A stretch of DNA of 64,000 nt, from positions 1 through 64,000 of the forward strand of contig NZ_OY760499.1 in NCBI RefSeq assembly GCF_963663645.1, read 5' to 3'. The notes under the pieces were generated by a model that had not been told where the DNA came from, did not search any database, and saw only the letters and a program-made list of their open reading frames with translations. This document shows, in pieces, positions 33,914 through 43,456 of this stretch (position 1 is its first letter; each line of letters starts with the position of its first letter). The stretch comes from an uncultured Trichococcus sp. Its GTDB lineage: Bacteria; Bacillota; Bacilli; Lactobacillales; Aerococcaceae. Both the position numbers and the translations under genes were made by a program.

Positions 33914-35302
33914 ATGAGCAGAACACTTTTTGATAAACTTTGGGATAGACACGTCATTGCAGGCCCGGAAGGCGAACCGCAACTGCTGTACGTGGATCTG
34001 CACCTGATCCATGAAGTCACTTCTCCACAAGGTTTCGACGGCTTGCGCGAAACCAACCGCCAAGTCCGACGCCCTGACAAAACAATTGCGACTGTCGACC
34101 ACAATGTGCCGACCGAAGATGTTTTCAATATCAAAGATCTTATTTCGAAGAAACAGATCGAAGCCTTGCAAAAAAACTGTGAAGAATTCAATATTCCGTT
34201 GATGGATATCGGAACAGCCAACCAAGGGATCGTCCACATGGTCGGACCGGAATTGGGTGCAACCCAACCAGGGAAGATTGTTGTCTGTGGGGATTCGCAT
34301 ACGGCTACACATGGCGCTTTCGGAGCGATGGCATTCGGTATCGGCAGCTCGGAAGTGGAGCATGTTTTTGCAACGCAATCGATCTGGCAGAAGAAACCGA
34401 AGTCGATGGGCGTCAAAATCACCGGCAAATTGCCTGCGGGCGTCTATGCGAAAGACATCATCCTTCACTTGATTGCCACATATGGTACTGCTTTCGGATC
34501 CGGCTATGCAATTGAATTCTATGGGGATACTGTGGAAGCCTTGACGATGGAAGAACGGATGACGATCTGCAACATGTCCATCGAATTTGGCGCCAAAATC
34601 GGCATGATGGCGCCAGATCAGACTACCTATGATTATCTGCGCGGCCGCCGCTACGCACCTGAAAATATGGAGAAAGCCATTGCCGATTGGGAGACTCTGA
34701 AGAGCGACCCGGATGCGGCCTATGACACTTCCATCGCTATCGATGTTTCCGACTTGGCGCCTTATGTAACTTGGGGAACAAATCCAGGAATGGGCGTACA
34801 GTTCGGCGAGAAATTCCCTGAAATCCAGGATAAGAATGACGAGCGTGCCTACAACTACATGGATCTGCAACCTGGCCAAACGGCTGAAGACATTCCATTG
34901 GGCTTTGTCTTCATCGGTTCTTGTACGAATGCGCGTCTGTCCGATTTGATCGAAGCGGCCAAGTATGTTAAGGGCGGAAAAGTTCCTGATCATATCCAAG
35001 CAATGGTCGTTCCGGGCAGCCGGACAGTCCGTAATGCTGCCGCGGAATTGGGCTTGGACAAGATTTTCATCGATGCGGGATTTGAATGGCGCGAACCAGG
35101 CTGTTCGGCTTGTTTGGGGATGAATCCGGACAAAGTACCTGCCGGCGTGCACTGTGCTTCGACTTCCAACCGTAACTTTGAAGGCCGTCAAGGGAAGGGT
35201 TCCCGGACTCACCTGGTCAGCCCGGCCATGGCGGGAGCTGCCGCAGTGAACGGTAAATTTGTGGATATCAGAAAGGAAGCAGTGACTTATGGAGCCAATT
35301 AA
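33914..35302 (+). CDS. leuC: 3-isopropylmalate dehydratase large subunit
   Basis: 462 residues of the aconitase family. The 4Fe-4S ligands are visible: Cys in IGSCTNAR and the pair CSAC in [26 protein letters not shown] binds substrate. Works as a heterodimer with LeuD. Its 3' end overlaps leuD by 14 bp, consistent with coupled translation. Confidence 0.96.
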   Translation: MSRTLFDKLWDRHVIAGPEGEPQLLYVDLHLIHEVTSPQGFDGLRETNRQVRRPDKTIATVDHNVPTEDVFNIKDLISKKQIEALQKNCEEFNIPLMDIGTANQGIVHMVGPELGATQPGKIVVCGDSHTATHGAFGAMAFGIGSSEVEHVFATQSIWQKKPKSMGVKITGKLPAGVYAKDIILHLIATYGTAFGSGYAIEFYGDTVEALTMEERMTICNMSIEFGAKIGMMAPDQTTYDYLRGRRYAPENMEKAIADWETLKSDPDAAYDTSIAIDVSDLAPYVTWGTNPGMGVQFGEKFPEIQDKNDERAYNYMDLQPGQTAEDIPLGFVFIGSCTNARLSDLIEAAKYVKGGKVPDHIQAMVVPGSRTVRNAAAELGLDKIFIDAGFEWREPGCSACLGMNPDKVPAGVHCASTSNRNFEGRQGKGSRTHLVSPAMAGAAAVNGKFVDIRKEAVTYGAN

Positions 35303-35876
35303 AGTACATAACGGTAAGGCCGTTGCCTTGATGAACAACAACATCGACACCGATCAAATCATCCCGAAAGTATTTCTGAAACGGATCGAAAAAACAGGCT
35401 TCGGCGCTTTTGTTTTCGATGAATGGCGCTTCCTGAAAAATGGCGATCCGAATCCGGAGTTCCCTTTGAACGACGCCGACCGCCAAGAAGCGACGATCCT
35501 TGTGACCGGGGATAATTTCGGCTGCGGCTCTTCCCGTGAGCATGCCGCTTGGGCATTGAAGGATTACCGTTTCCGTGTCATCATCGCCGGCAGTTACAGC
35601 GATATCTTCTACATGAATTCCTTGAAGAACGGTCTGTTGCTGATTGAGTTGCCGCAAGAACAACGCGATGCTTTGGCCCAGTTGCCGGCGGATGAAACCA
35701 TCCAGATCGATTTGCCGAATCAAGTGGTCAGAACCAGCACAGCCGAGTATCCTTTCGCCATCGATCCGACTTGGAAACACAAACTGGAGAACGGCATCGA
35801 TGACATCACCGAAACGATGGCCTATGCCGAACAGATTGATGCGTATGAAGCAAAATGGGACAATATTTATGCATAG
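35289..35876 (+). CDS. leuD: 3-isopropylmalate dehydratase small subunit
   Basis: 195 residues, the swivelling domain partner of Leu[14 protein letters not shown] at the N-terminus and [15 protein letters not shown] (the SREHA substrate loop) are diagnostic. Starts inside the end of leuC and closes the leu operon before a terminator. Confidence 0.96.
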   Translation: MEPIKVHNGKAVALMNNNIDTDQIIPKVFLKRIEKTGFGAFVFDEWRFLKNGDPNPEFPLNDADRQEATILVTGDNFGCGSSREHAAWALKDYRFRVIIAGSYSDIFYMNSLKNGLLLIELPQEQRDALAQLPADETIQIDLPNQVVRTSTAEYPFAIDPTWKHKLENGIDDITETMAYAEQIDAYEAKWDNIYA

Positions 35877-35883
35877 TTGAAAG

Positions 35884-35931
35884 AAGCGGGAAATTTCCTT
35901 CAAATGGAGGGAATTTCTCGCTTGTTTTTTT
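35884..35931 (+). terminator. Terminator of leuABCD
   Basis: AAGCGGGAAATT and AATTTCTCGCTT arms, then GT7. Confidence 0.85.
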
Positions 35932-36023
35932 GAAGTGTTGTAAGATGGAGTTGCGCCAAGGTCTGTCAGATATGACGATATGTTGTCGTTGTCGCTAAAA
36001 AAACAATATCCTATACTGCTTTA

Positions 36024-36032
36024 TGTTATAAT
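36024..36032 (+). promoter_or_regulatory. Extended -10 promoter of the polyamine genes
   Basis: TGTTATAAT (TG-N-TATAAT) about 95 bp before the first gene; no good -35 is seen, as is common for extended -10 promoters. Confidence 0.6.
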
Positions 36033-36127
36033 ATCTTGTCTGTCGTTAAGCCCCTATTTGAGGATATCTGCAGAAAAAGGCCCGCAGGATGGATGAATGA
36101 ATTTTCCCTACAGGAGGAATGAATAAG

Positions 36128-37339
36128 ATGAGTAGAGCTTTAATTATTGGTGCCGGTGGCGTTTCCAACGTCGTATGCCATAAATGTGCCCAAAATTCAG
36201 AAGTGTTCGAAGAATTTATGATTGCCAGTCGTACAAAGTCAAAATGCGATGAAATCAAAGATCGGATCGAAAGCGGCATTTATGCTGGGCGTTCCAAAAT
36301 CACGACTGCCCAAGTGGATGCGAACAATGTTCCTGAATTAGTGGCGCTGATCAATGAATACAAACCGGATATCGTGATTAATGTGGCTTTGCCATACCAA
36401 GACTTGACCATCATGGATGCCTGTCTTGAAACAAAAACTGATTATGTCGACACAGCGAACTATGAACCGGAAGATACAGCAAAATTTGAATACAAATGGC
36501 AATGGGATTACCGCGAGCGTTTCGAAAAAGCCGGCATCACCGCGTTGTTGGGATCAGGCTTTGACCCGGGCGTAACGAGCGTATTCTCTGCCTACGCGCA
36601 GAAACACCATTTCGATGAAATCCATACAATCGATATCCTGGACTGCAACGGCGGCGACCATGGCTATCCATTCGCTACAAACTTCAATCCGGAGATCAAC
36701 ATCCGCGAAGTGACCGCGAACGGAAGCTATTGGGAAAACGGCAAGTGGATCGAAACGGAACCGATGGAAATCAAGCGGGAATACAATTTCGATCAAGTCG
36801 GCAAGAAAGATATGTACTTGCTGCACCACGAAGAAATCGAATCTTTGGCTTTGAACATCAAAGGCATCAAACGCATCCGTTTCTTCATGACTTTCGGCGA
36901 AAGCTATCTGACGCATTTGAAAGTATTGGAAAACGTCGGCATGACTTCCATCGAGCCGATCGAATTCGAAGGCAAACAAATCGTGCCGCTGCAATTCCTG
37001 AAAGCCGTATTGCCTGATCCAGCTTCATTGGGACCGCGCACAAAAGGAAAAACGAACATCGGTAACATCTTCACCGGAATCAAAGACGGCAAAGAGAAGA
37101 CATACTACATCTACAACGTCTGCGATCATGAAGAGTGCTACAAAGAAGTCGGCTCACAAGCCGTTTCCTACACAACCGGCGTCCCTGCGATGATCGGGGC
37201 AGCTATGGTCTTGACCGGACAGTGGAAAAAACCAGGCGTGTACAACATCGAAGAATTCGATCCGGATCCATTCATGGAAGCATTGAACGTCTATGGCTTG
37301 CCTTGGCAAGAGGACTTCAATCCTACCTTGGTCGACTAG
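36128..37339 (+). CDS. Carboxy(nor)spermidine dehydrogenase, saccharopine dehydrogenase family
   Basis: 403 residues from the ATG 9 nt after GGAGGA; an ATG at 36119 would touch the ribosome site. The Rossmann start is RALIIGAGGVSNVVCHKCAQ. GSGFDPGVTSVFSAYAQKH and LDCNGGDHGYPFATNFNPEIN are typical of carboxyspermidine dehydrogenases. It joins aspartate semialdehyde to putrescine or diaminopropane with NADPH. The next gene, 10 bp away, encodes the matching decarboxylase, so the assignment is well supported by context. Lysine-pathway saccharopine dehydrogenase is the alternative. Confidence 0.88.
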   Translation: MSRALIIGAGGVSNVVCHKCAQNSEVFEEFMIASRTKSKCDEIKDRIESGIYAGRSKITTAQVDANNVPELVALINEYKPDIVINVALPYQDLTIMDACLETKTDYVDTANYEPEDTAKFEYKWQWDYRERFEKAGITALLGSGFDPGVTSVFSAYAQKHHFDEIHTIDILDCNGGDHGYPFATNFNPEINIREVTANGSYWENGKWIETEPMEIKREYNFDQVGKKDMYLLHHEEIESLALNIKGIKRIRFFMTFGESYLTHLKVLENVGMTSIEPIEFEGKQIVPLQFLKAVLPDPASLGPRTKGKTNIGNIFTGIKDGKEKTYYIYNVCDHEECYKEVGSQAVSYTTGVPAMIGAAMVLTGQWKKPGVYNIEEFDPDPFMEALNVYGLPWQEDFNPTLVD

Positions 37340-37348
37340 GAGGTACGG

Positions 37349-38488
37349 ATGGACACAACAATCGATTTTCAAGCCTTGCCGACTCCCAGCTATGTGGTGG
37401 ATGAGACTTTATTGCGCCGCAATCTGGAAATCCTGAAATCGGTCAAGGATCAGACGGGCTGCAAGATTTTGTTGGCCCAAAAAGCTTTTTCAATGTATCA
37501 TTTCTATCCTTTGATCGCCGAGTATCTGGACGGCACGACCGCCAGCTCTGTCCACGAAGCACAACTGGGTTATGAGGAATTCGGCAAGGAGACGCATGTC
37601 TTTGCGCCGGCTTTCAAGAAGGAAGAAATGGAGGCGTTGCTCCCGATCGTGGATCACATCGTCTTCAATTCCCCTAACCAAGTGAAGTTGTATGCCGAAA
37701 TGGTGAAAAAAAGCGATCGGCCGATCGAAATCGGGCTGCGCGTCAATCCTGAACTTTCCACACAGGACCATGCGCTTTATGACCCGGCCAGTCCGTTTTC
37801 CCGTTTGGGCACGACCGCCGTCAATTTCGACGAAAGCCAAGTCGAACTGTTGGACGGTCTGCATTTCCACACCCTTTGCGAACAGGGGTCCGATGCCTTG
37901 GAAGCGACATTGGTCGCATTCGAAGAGAAATTCGGAAAATACCTGCACGGCATGAAGTGGGTGAATTTCGGAGGCGGACATCACATCACCAAAGAAGGCT
38001 ACGACATCGCCAAATTGGTGAAGCTTGTCAATTACATCAAAAATAAATATGACGTGCAAGTCTACCTTGAGCCTGGCGAAGCGATCGCATTGAATGCGGG
38101 CTTCTTGGTTGCGAGTGTGTTGGAAACGACCTATAACCAGATGAATCTGGCCATTCTGGATACATCGGCGACTTGCCACATGCCTGACGTATTGGAAATG
38201 CCGTACCGTCCGTTCATCATCGGTTCCGGTGAGGCGAACGAAAAAGCCCATACGTACCGCTTGGGCGGACAGACTTGCTTGGCAGGGGACGTCATCGGGG
38301 ATTATTCTTTCGATGAACCGCTGATGGCGGGCGACCGCCTGATCTTCACGGATATGGCCATCTATTCCATGGTGAAGAACACGACTTTCAATGGTATCCA
38401 ACTGCCGGCCATCGCGGCCCATACGGTCAAAGAAGGCACAAAAGTCATCAAAACCTTCGGATACGAAGATTTCAAATCACGGTTATAG
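37349..38488 (+). CDS. nspC: Carboxynorspermidine/carboxyspermidine decarboxylase
   Basis: 379 residues of the alanine-racemase-fold PLP decarboxylases. The cofactor Lys is in ILLAQKAFSMY, NFGGGHHIT forms the phosphate loop, EPGEAIALNAGFLVASVLE follows, and the Cys-Asp-like region ATCHMPDV carries the substrate end. It removes CO2 to give spermidine or norspermidine. Translated right after the dehydrogenase (RBS AGGAGG). Confidence 0.9.
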   Translation: MDTTIDFQALPTPSYVVDETLLRRNLEILKSVKDQTGCKILLAQKAFSMYHFYPLIAEYLDGTTASSVHEAQLGYEEFGKETHVFAPAFKKEEMEALLPIVDHIVFNSPNQVKLYAEMVKKSDRPIEIGLRVNPELSTQDHALYDPASPFSRLGTTAVNFDESQVELLDGLHFHTLCEQGSDALEATLVAFEEKFGKYLHGMKWVNFGGGHHITKEGYDIAKLVKLVNYIKNKYDVQVYLEPGEAIALNAGFLVASVLETTYNQMNLAILDTSATCHMPDVLEMPYRPFIIGSGEANEKAHTYRLGGQTCLAGDVIGDYSFDEPLMAGDRLIFTDMAIYSMVKNTTFNGIQLPAIAAHTVKEGTKVIKTFGYEDFKSRL

Positions 38489-38501
38489 TTTTTAAATTAG
38501 G

Positions 38502-38530
38502 AGCTGTCTCTGATGAGGCAGCTTTTTTGC
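38502..38530 (+). terminator. Terminator of the polyamine genes
   Basis: AGCTGTCTC, TGAT, GAGGCAGCT, T6. Confidence 0.85.
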
Positions 38531-38534
38531 TGTT

Positions 38535-38662
38535 CTCCGGCGTGGGGGGCTTGGCCGGAGTTGAGGACCGCATTCTGATGGTCTCCTCCTGTGGGCAGAA
38601 GCCTCCTCGGAGAAGAGACAAAATATTACCGATCTGCTCCGGTTAAAGAAGCCTCGCCGGAG
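38535..38662. repeat. Hairpin array E (period 51 bp)
   Basis: Three palindromes at 38535-38560, 38586-38612 and 38637-38662, starting exactly 51 bp apart: CTCCGG / CCGGAG, the weaker CTCC / GGAG, and CTCCGG / CCGGAG. Centres share GAAGCCTC or GGGGCTTG. It sits directly after a terminator. The rest of 38663-38800 is the capA promoter region. Confidence 0.8.
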
Positions 38663-38800
38663 TTGCGGGGCAAAAAATGCACAGACATTAAAAACAACAG
38701 TATGGCTGCGATGAATTTGCCTCAAGTGACAAAGCCGATGGGGTCCGGTATAATCAAATTGTTGAATATTGCGCAGAAATCCTGTTGAGAGGGGAATGAC

Positions 38801-39979
38801 ATGAGGAGGAAAATGTTAGTGACTTCGTTGGCGATAATGGGTTTATGGGGGTGCACGGATGAACCGGATACGGTTTCTGAAGTTGTATCCTTGGACGCCG
38901 CTTCCGAACAAAATGATGCAGTTTTCGAAAATGAGGAGGAAAAAATCATTTCCTTCATCGGAGTCGGTGACAATCTGATTCATGATTCCATTTTCCGGGA
39001 TGCGGAACTGGCGGACGGAATTTATGATTTCAAGTTCATCTACGAAAATGTGGCAGAGGATATTGAAGACGCGGATATCGCTTTTCTGAATCAAGAGACG
39101 ATCAGCGCCGGGGATGATTATCCCTATTCCGGCTACCCAGCGTTCAATACACCGCCCGAAATCGCCCAGGACATGAACGATCTAGGCTTTGATTTGGTCA
39201 ACGGCGCAACGAACCATGCCTTGGATTATGATTATCCCGGCGCGCTCAATTCCCTGTCCGTCTGGAATGAACAGGAGGATGTCGTCTACACAGGCATTTA
39301 TGAGAGTCAAGCTGACCGTGACACAATCCGGACGATTGAAAGAGAAGATGTCACATTCGCTTTTTTGGCCTATACCTACGGGACGAACGGTATTCAGCCG
39401 GACACCTCCTATCGTGTTGCGTACTTTGACGAAGAGCAGATCCGCCAAGATGTCGCCAAGGCCAAAAATGTCAGCGATGTCGTTATCGTTTCGGCGCACT
39501 GGGGCGATGAAAATACGCAGGAAGTCAATGAGATGCAGCGTTCTTATGCGCAACTGTTCGCCGATCTGGAGGTGGATGTCGTCATCGGCACGCATCCGCA
39601 TATCCTGCAGCCGATCGAGTGGGTGACGGGCGAAAATCAAAATAAAACACTGGTGGTCTATTCATTGGGAAATTTCATCGCACATTCGCTGACGGATTAC
39701 AATACGCTCGGCGGCATGGTGACATTCGACTTTATCGTTGCCGATGATGATACAGCGACCATCGAAAACGTCCAATTCGTGCCTACCGTTTCGCATTATG
39801 TTGCGGATCCTGGGAATGTCGAATACTCAAGGCGTGATTTCAAAATTTACAAACTGGAAAACTACTCGGGGAAAATCGCCTCAGAGCATGGTTTGAACGG
39901 TTATGAAGGTTTGGAAATAACCCCTGATAATTATCTTTCCATCGCGAAGAAGGTCATCCCTGCAGAAATGTTGGATTGA
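38801..39979 (+). CDS. CapA-family (PGA_cap) lipoprotein
   Basis: 392 residues. Short lipoprotein signal (LWGC) and acidic linker, then the PGA_cap metallophosphatase-like domain: FIGVGDNLIHDSIF (about 51-64), FLNQETISAGDDYPYSGYPAFN, NGATNHALDYDYPGAL, SAHWGDENTQEV and GTHPHILQPIEWV. The Asp/His/Asn layout is that of calcineurin-like enzymes. CapA is needed for poly-gamma-glutamate capsule display in Bacillus; no capBC neighbours exist here, so the role is open. The ribosome site is GAGAGGGG. Confidence 0.88.
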   Translation: MRRKMLVTSLAIMGLWGCTDEPDTVSEVVSLDAASEQNDAVFENEEEKIISFIGVGDNLIHDSIFRDAELADGIYDFKFIYENVAEDIEDADIAFLNQETISAGDDYPYSGYPAFNTPPEIAQDMNDLGFDLVNGATNHALDYDYPGALNSLSVWNEQEDVVYTGIYESQADRDTIRTIEREDVTFAFLAYTYGTNGIQPDTSYRVAYFDEEQIRQDVAKAKNVSDVVIVSAHWGDENTQEVNEMQRSYAQLFADLEVDVVIGTHPHILQPIEWVTGENQNKTLVVYSLGNFIAHSLTDYNTLGGMVTFDFIVADDDTATIENVQFVPTVSHYVADPGNVEYSRRDFKIYKLENYSGKIASEHGLNGYEGLEITPDNYLSIAKKVIPAEMLD

Positions 39980-40074
39980 TTCAAAAAGTAAAATATCCAC
40001 TATCTAGTGGTATAAGGTATCCGAATTATTCAGAAAATTTTTTTTGGGGGGCGGAAACGATAGGGATGTAACTG

Positions 40075-40102
40075 CGGCGCTCTAGCTTAGGGCGCCTTTT
40101 TT
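40075..40102 (+). terminator. Terminator after the CapA gene
   Basis: GGCGCTCT and AGGGCGCC arms followed by T6. Confidence 0.8.
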
Positions 40103-40199
40103 GCTGCCGACGTTATCCTTTGTGAAACTGCCTGATTGATGTTAAGATGATTTTGAAAGCGATAACAATTTCTTTGTGATGTAAGGGGGATGCGCTGTC

Positions 40200-40441
40200 A
40201 ACTACCCATGACTGAAGTCACGGACTTGCCTCTCGCCACTTTGTGACGAGTGCATTAGCTTCGCTAATACTTTTTAGGTTTACGCCTAACGCTACGCAGT
40301 GCAAACGTCCTGCGGACTCCTGAGTAGTTTGAGATCGGTTGGTCCCTCAAAATGTTGGCGTTACTCACTGCAACATTCTTCTTCAACCAGAATAGAGCAG
40401 CCCGACAGTTGACTTTGCCGGCAATCCAGCACATTTATGCA
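40200..40441 (-). ncRNA. Probable omega (right-end) RNA of the IS element
   Basis: Downstream of tnpB on the minus strand a string of hairpins forms: TTAGG/CCTAA, ATTAGC/GCTAAT, CTCGTCAC/GTGGCGAG and CCGTGACT/AGTCATGG. TnpB proteins use such right-end RNAs as guide scaffolds, with the guide read from the flank (here beyond 40200). The assignment follows from position and folding, not from homology. Confidence 0.5.
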
Positions 40442-41688
40442 CTAGGAATTTGCTTGTTGTTTCTCGAATTTGGGATTCGCTACACCGCTTACGTATTGTG
40501 TCCCAAGTTGTTGAATATTCATTGCGCCAACACGGTCATCGTTTGAGCAATACCCGCATGGGCAGTGATATTCGTGATGGTGCTTATCCCGATTGGATTT
40601 TTTGATTGTGCCACACTTGGGACACCGCTGACTTGTGTATGCGGCACTTACTTCAACCACCATGGAGCCAACTTTGCTGGCTTTGTAAGTGAGCATTTGC
40701 CCGAATTGAAAGAACGCCCACGATACTTGCTCATAGCGTTGTGCTTTCGCAACTTGTTCCGTGGCGAAACGCACGCCAACCAAATCTTCCAACACAAATA
40801 CCGTATCAGAACCATAGGTGGATACGAGTGTCTTAGACAGGCAGTGGTTCACATCTGCCATCCAACGGTTCTCTCGACTTTCCATTTTCCGGATACGACG
40901 TTTGGAGTTCCTGGTGTTGCGTGCCTGCAAACTACGGCGCAGTTCTTTGTAGTGTCTGCGCTTTTTCACGACTGCACTTCCGTTGAAGAAAGTGGTTTTG
41001 TCTTTTTCGTCATAGGTTGTCACTAATTGGCGCAACCCTCTGTCGATTCCGACAACATGTTTGATGTCTTTCACTTCCATTTCGGCGATTTCTTTTTTTA
41101 CCGAAATATGCAAGAACCAATGCTTGCCTGACTTGACCAATTTCGCCAAACCAAACGCCCAGGTACCGTCAAGATACTCTTCAAAACCCTTGAGGAAAAA
41201 ACCGCACTTCACGCGCCCCTTCAGCGTATTGATTGAAAACGTTCTGCCGTTATCGACAATACTCCAATCGCGATTGCGCACCAAATCTGCTTGTGGTCGA
41301 GAAAACTGGATAGGGTGCCAGAGCCAATTCAGGTCCTTTTGAACTGTAATGTACACTGGCTTTCCGTCCCATCCTTTTTGCCGCTGTCATACTTATTGGG
41401 ATTGCGGCGGAGTTGCGTTTGGACGGTTTTGTATCGGGCCGTAACGGTCCGAAAGGTCGATTGGGTCAATTGGGATTTCAAATGGAACCGCTGGCGAACA
41501 TCATGGTACAAAACTTCGTTTAATCTAACGGAATTTAACTCGAAATTGTGGTTAAAAACATAGTCAGATACGTAATTGCATGCCTGCCTATACTGTTCAC
41601 AGACTTCTTGAAACGCCAATGCGGCTTTAGGGTCCGAGAGCTTCAACTTTGCTTTGGTCGTCAGACTTAGTTCCACGGCATTCACCAC
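40442..41688 (-). pseudogene. tnpB: tnpB RNA-guided nuclease gene, frameshifted
   Basis: Two overlapping frames cover one TnpB of about 412 residues. The first (start GTG near 41688) gives 119 residues of the N-terminal domain. The second continues from GKPVYITVQKDL to the end. They meet at an A5 run on the minus strand (41379-41375, GGC AAA AAG); a sixth A would restore one frame reading GKKGWDGKPV. RuvC residues remain in VVGIDRGLRQLV (Asp) and VLEDLVG (Glu), and the zinc finger in RCPKCG and CPCGYC with NDDRVGAMNI. So the catalytic half is intact but detached. Confidence 0.85.
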
Positions 41689-41865
41689 CTTTCAATAACC
41701 CTATTATACTACAATCGTCATTGAAAATACATCGAAAAGCGAACGTAAGTTCGTTAAAAATACAAGAGGAAGGAGCTCGGAAATCAAGAAGGATTTTTGG
41801 CCCGCTGGGCCAATCGTGTTCTCCTCCCACGACTGAAGTCGCGGGTTTCCGAAAACTAAAAAATC

Positions 41866-42525
41866 ATGAATAAAGAAGTTCATCAACTGATCGAAATCGC
41901 TGAAATTGCGATGCAGGCGAACGACTATGCTCATGCTGAGAAAAAATACATCGATGCTTTATATTTGTTGGATGATCCGGAATCGGAAGAATACCAGAAG
42001 GTCGTAAGCAAGCTGGCGAAGTGCTACGCCGCGCAGAAAAATTTTGCTGGAGCCAAAGAGTGTCTCGAGGAGTTGTTGTTTTACGCGAAAAAAAACAAAG
42101 ACCTGGAGAAGGAAGCTGAATATTTGCATGCCTTGGCAGTGAATACCCGCTCTATGGAAGAATACGATCTGGCAGCTTTGATGTGCGAGGAAGAGATCAC
42201 TTTCCGGCTGACGCATTTCCCGGATGACTATTGCGGATTGGCCAGGAGTTACTGCGAGGCGGCGATGCTGGCCATGCTGCAAAGGAACCCGATGAAGGCC
42301 AAAATGAACCTGGATAAAGCGAAGCAATATGCCGACAAGTCCGATGATGATGGGTGCCGAGCCAATATCATGCGGGGTATCGGCGATTACCATTTTACCC
42401 TCAATGAATTGGAAATAGCCCACGATTCCTACCAGGAAAGTCATGCCTTGTACATGAAAAATAAAAATGAGGAGGCGGCAGCCGAAGTGCTGGCCCGGAT
42501 GAAGCGAGTGAAGGGCGCAGGATGA
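41866..42525 (+). CDS. TPR-repeat protein
   Basis: 219 residues built almost wholly of helical hairpins of TPR type, for example IAEIAMQANDYAHAEKKYIDAL and YAAQKNFAGAKECLEELLFYA. It probably acts as a protein-protein scaffold; no enzymatic domain or signal peptide. The IS element ends just before the ATG, which has no ribosome site. A GTAAGGGGG followed by an ATG stands on the other side of the IS (40181-40192), so the original 5' end may have been cut off. Expression may be lost or low. Confidence 0.75.
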   Translation: MNKEVHQLIEIAEIAMQANDYAHAEKKYIDALYLLDDPESEEYQKVVSKLAKCYAAQKNFAGAKECLEELLFYAKKNKDLEKEAEYLHALAVNTRSMEEYDLAALMCEEEITFRLTHFPDDYCGLARSYCEAAMLAMLQRNPMKAKMNLDKAKQYADKSDDDGCRANIMRGIGDYHFTLNELEIAHDSYQESHALYMKNKNEEAAAEVLARMKRVKGAG

Positions 42526-42571
42526 GAACCTTAATAGGCAGCTTTGGACCGCGCTGATCTATTATGAAATG

Positions 42572-42600
42572 AAAAAAAGCAACCCGTTTCCAGGTTGCCT
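42572..42600 (-). terminator. Terminator of the HAD gene
   Basis: GCAACC and GGTTGC arms, T7 on the minus strand. Confidence 0.8.
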
Positions 42601-42607
42601 GCATTGA

Positions 42608-43231
42608 CTATAAAATCGATAAGATGTCCGACGGGGTCTTGAAGATGTGATCGGCATCGAATCCTTTTGCTGTGTGCGATCCCCATTCCGCCAAACCGAA
42701 AGCGACTGCGGCATTGCGTGCGCATTGATTGTCGTAAATGGAATCCCCGATGTAGATGGCTTCATTTTCGGCAATGCCCAATCTGCGCAAGCATTCCGTC
42801 AAAGGTTGCCCTGAAGGTTTGTGTTCTTCTGTATCGCTGGATGTGATGATGACGTCAAAATAGCCATCCAAACCGTATGGTGTGATATTCAGCTCGTAGC
42901 TCTCTTTTGTCTTGGAGGTAACAATGCCCAGCAAGTGATTGTTTTCCTTCAAATAACGCAGTGTGTCCTCCATTCCGGAAAAGATACTCACGCTGTCCGA
43001 ATAAGTTTTTGATTGTGCACTCCACTTCGGATGCAGATCGGCAGCTTCTTCAGGTGTGAAGCCCAATAACTGCAAGCCTTCCATGCCCGGTATGCCGAAA
43101 ATCGTACGCATGTCTTCTGGTGTGGCATGTCTGCCGGCGTGTTCCCGAAGGATGTCATCCAGACCTTTGAAGATGGAATCTTCGGTATCCACAATCGTAC
43201 CGTCAACGTCAAAAATAAATGTATGAATCAT
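42608..43231 (-). CDS. HAD-superfamily hydrolase (phosphoglycolate phosphatase-like)
   Basis: 207 residues. Motif I FDVDGTIVDTE (7-17) with the nucleophile Asp8 and acid Asp10, motif II IVTSKTKE (about 102), Lys in EEHKPSGQPL and motif IV YIGDSIYDNQCA. A helical cap (about 18-85) places it in the PGP/beta-phosphoglucomutase subfamily. It removes phosphate from a small metabolite; substrate unknown. Monocistronic. Confidence 0.88.
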   Translation of the reverse strand: MIHTFIFDVDGTIVDTEDSIFKGLDDILREHAGRHATPEDMRTIFGIPGMEGLQLLGFTPEEAADLHPKWSAQSKTYSDSVSIFSGMEDTLRYLKENNHLLGIVTSKTKESYELNITPYGLDGYFDVIITSSDTEEHKPSGQPLTECLRRLGIAENEAIYIGDSIYDNQCARNAAVAFGLAEWGSHTAKGFDADHIFKTPSDILSIL

Positions 43232-43456
43232 CTGTATAAAACTCCCTTGAAATGTTTCTTGTTATTATAGCACAGCTTGGAATTGTAATAAAACTACTCT
43301 TACTGATGCAAAGGCATTAAGAAAAGGTTACAATGTACAGTGTTCGTTTGGCAATAGCGTTCATTGGTTATATACTATACCTTTAGGAGCATAAAATGTT
43401 GCTAAAAGAATAAGTTCGGCATTGCCGGTTTTTTATAGAGTAAGGGGAATTGAAAC

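Larger units (their letters stand above)
40200..41855 (-). mobile_element. IS200/IS605-family element (tnpB only)
   Basis: About 1.65 kb. The right end (40201-40230) has CCATGACTGAAGTCACGG and the left end (41826-41845) CCCACGACTGAAGTCGCGGG, the paired subterminal hairpins of this family. It has no terminal inverted repeats or duplicated target, as expected. It carries only tnpB, so it is IS1341-like or a derivative that lost the Y1 transposase tnpA. Exact ends are uncertain by about 10-20 bp. It separates a TPR gene from likely upstream signals. Confidence 0.8.

Noticed and set aside
33656-35350. 564-codon open frame opposite leuC
   Set aside because: It is the mirror of a real, strongly conserved gene on the plus strand, has no ribosome site and no recognisable domain.
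40200-41855. Complete, active IS605 element
   Set aside because: No tnpA (Y1 transposase) is present and tnpB is frameshifted, so it cannot move by itself.
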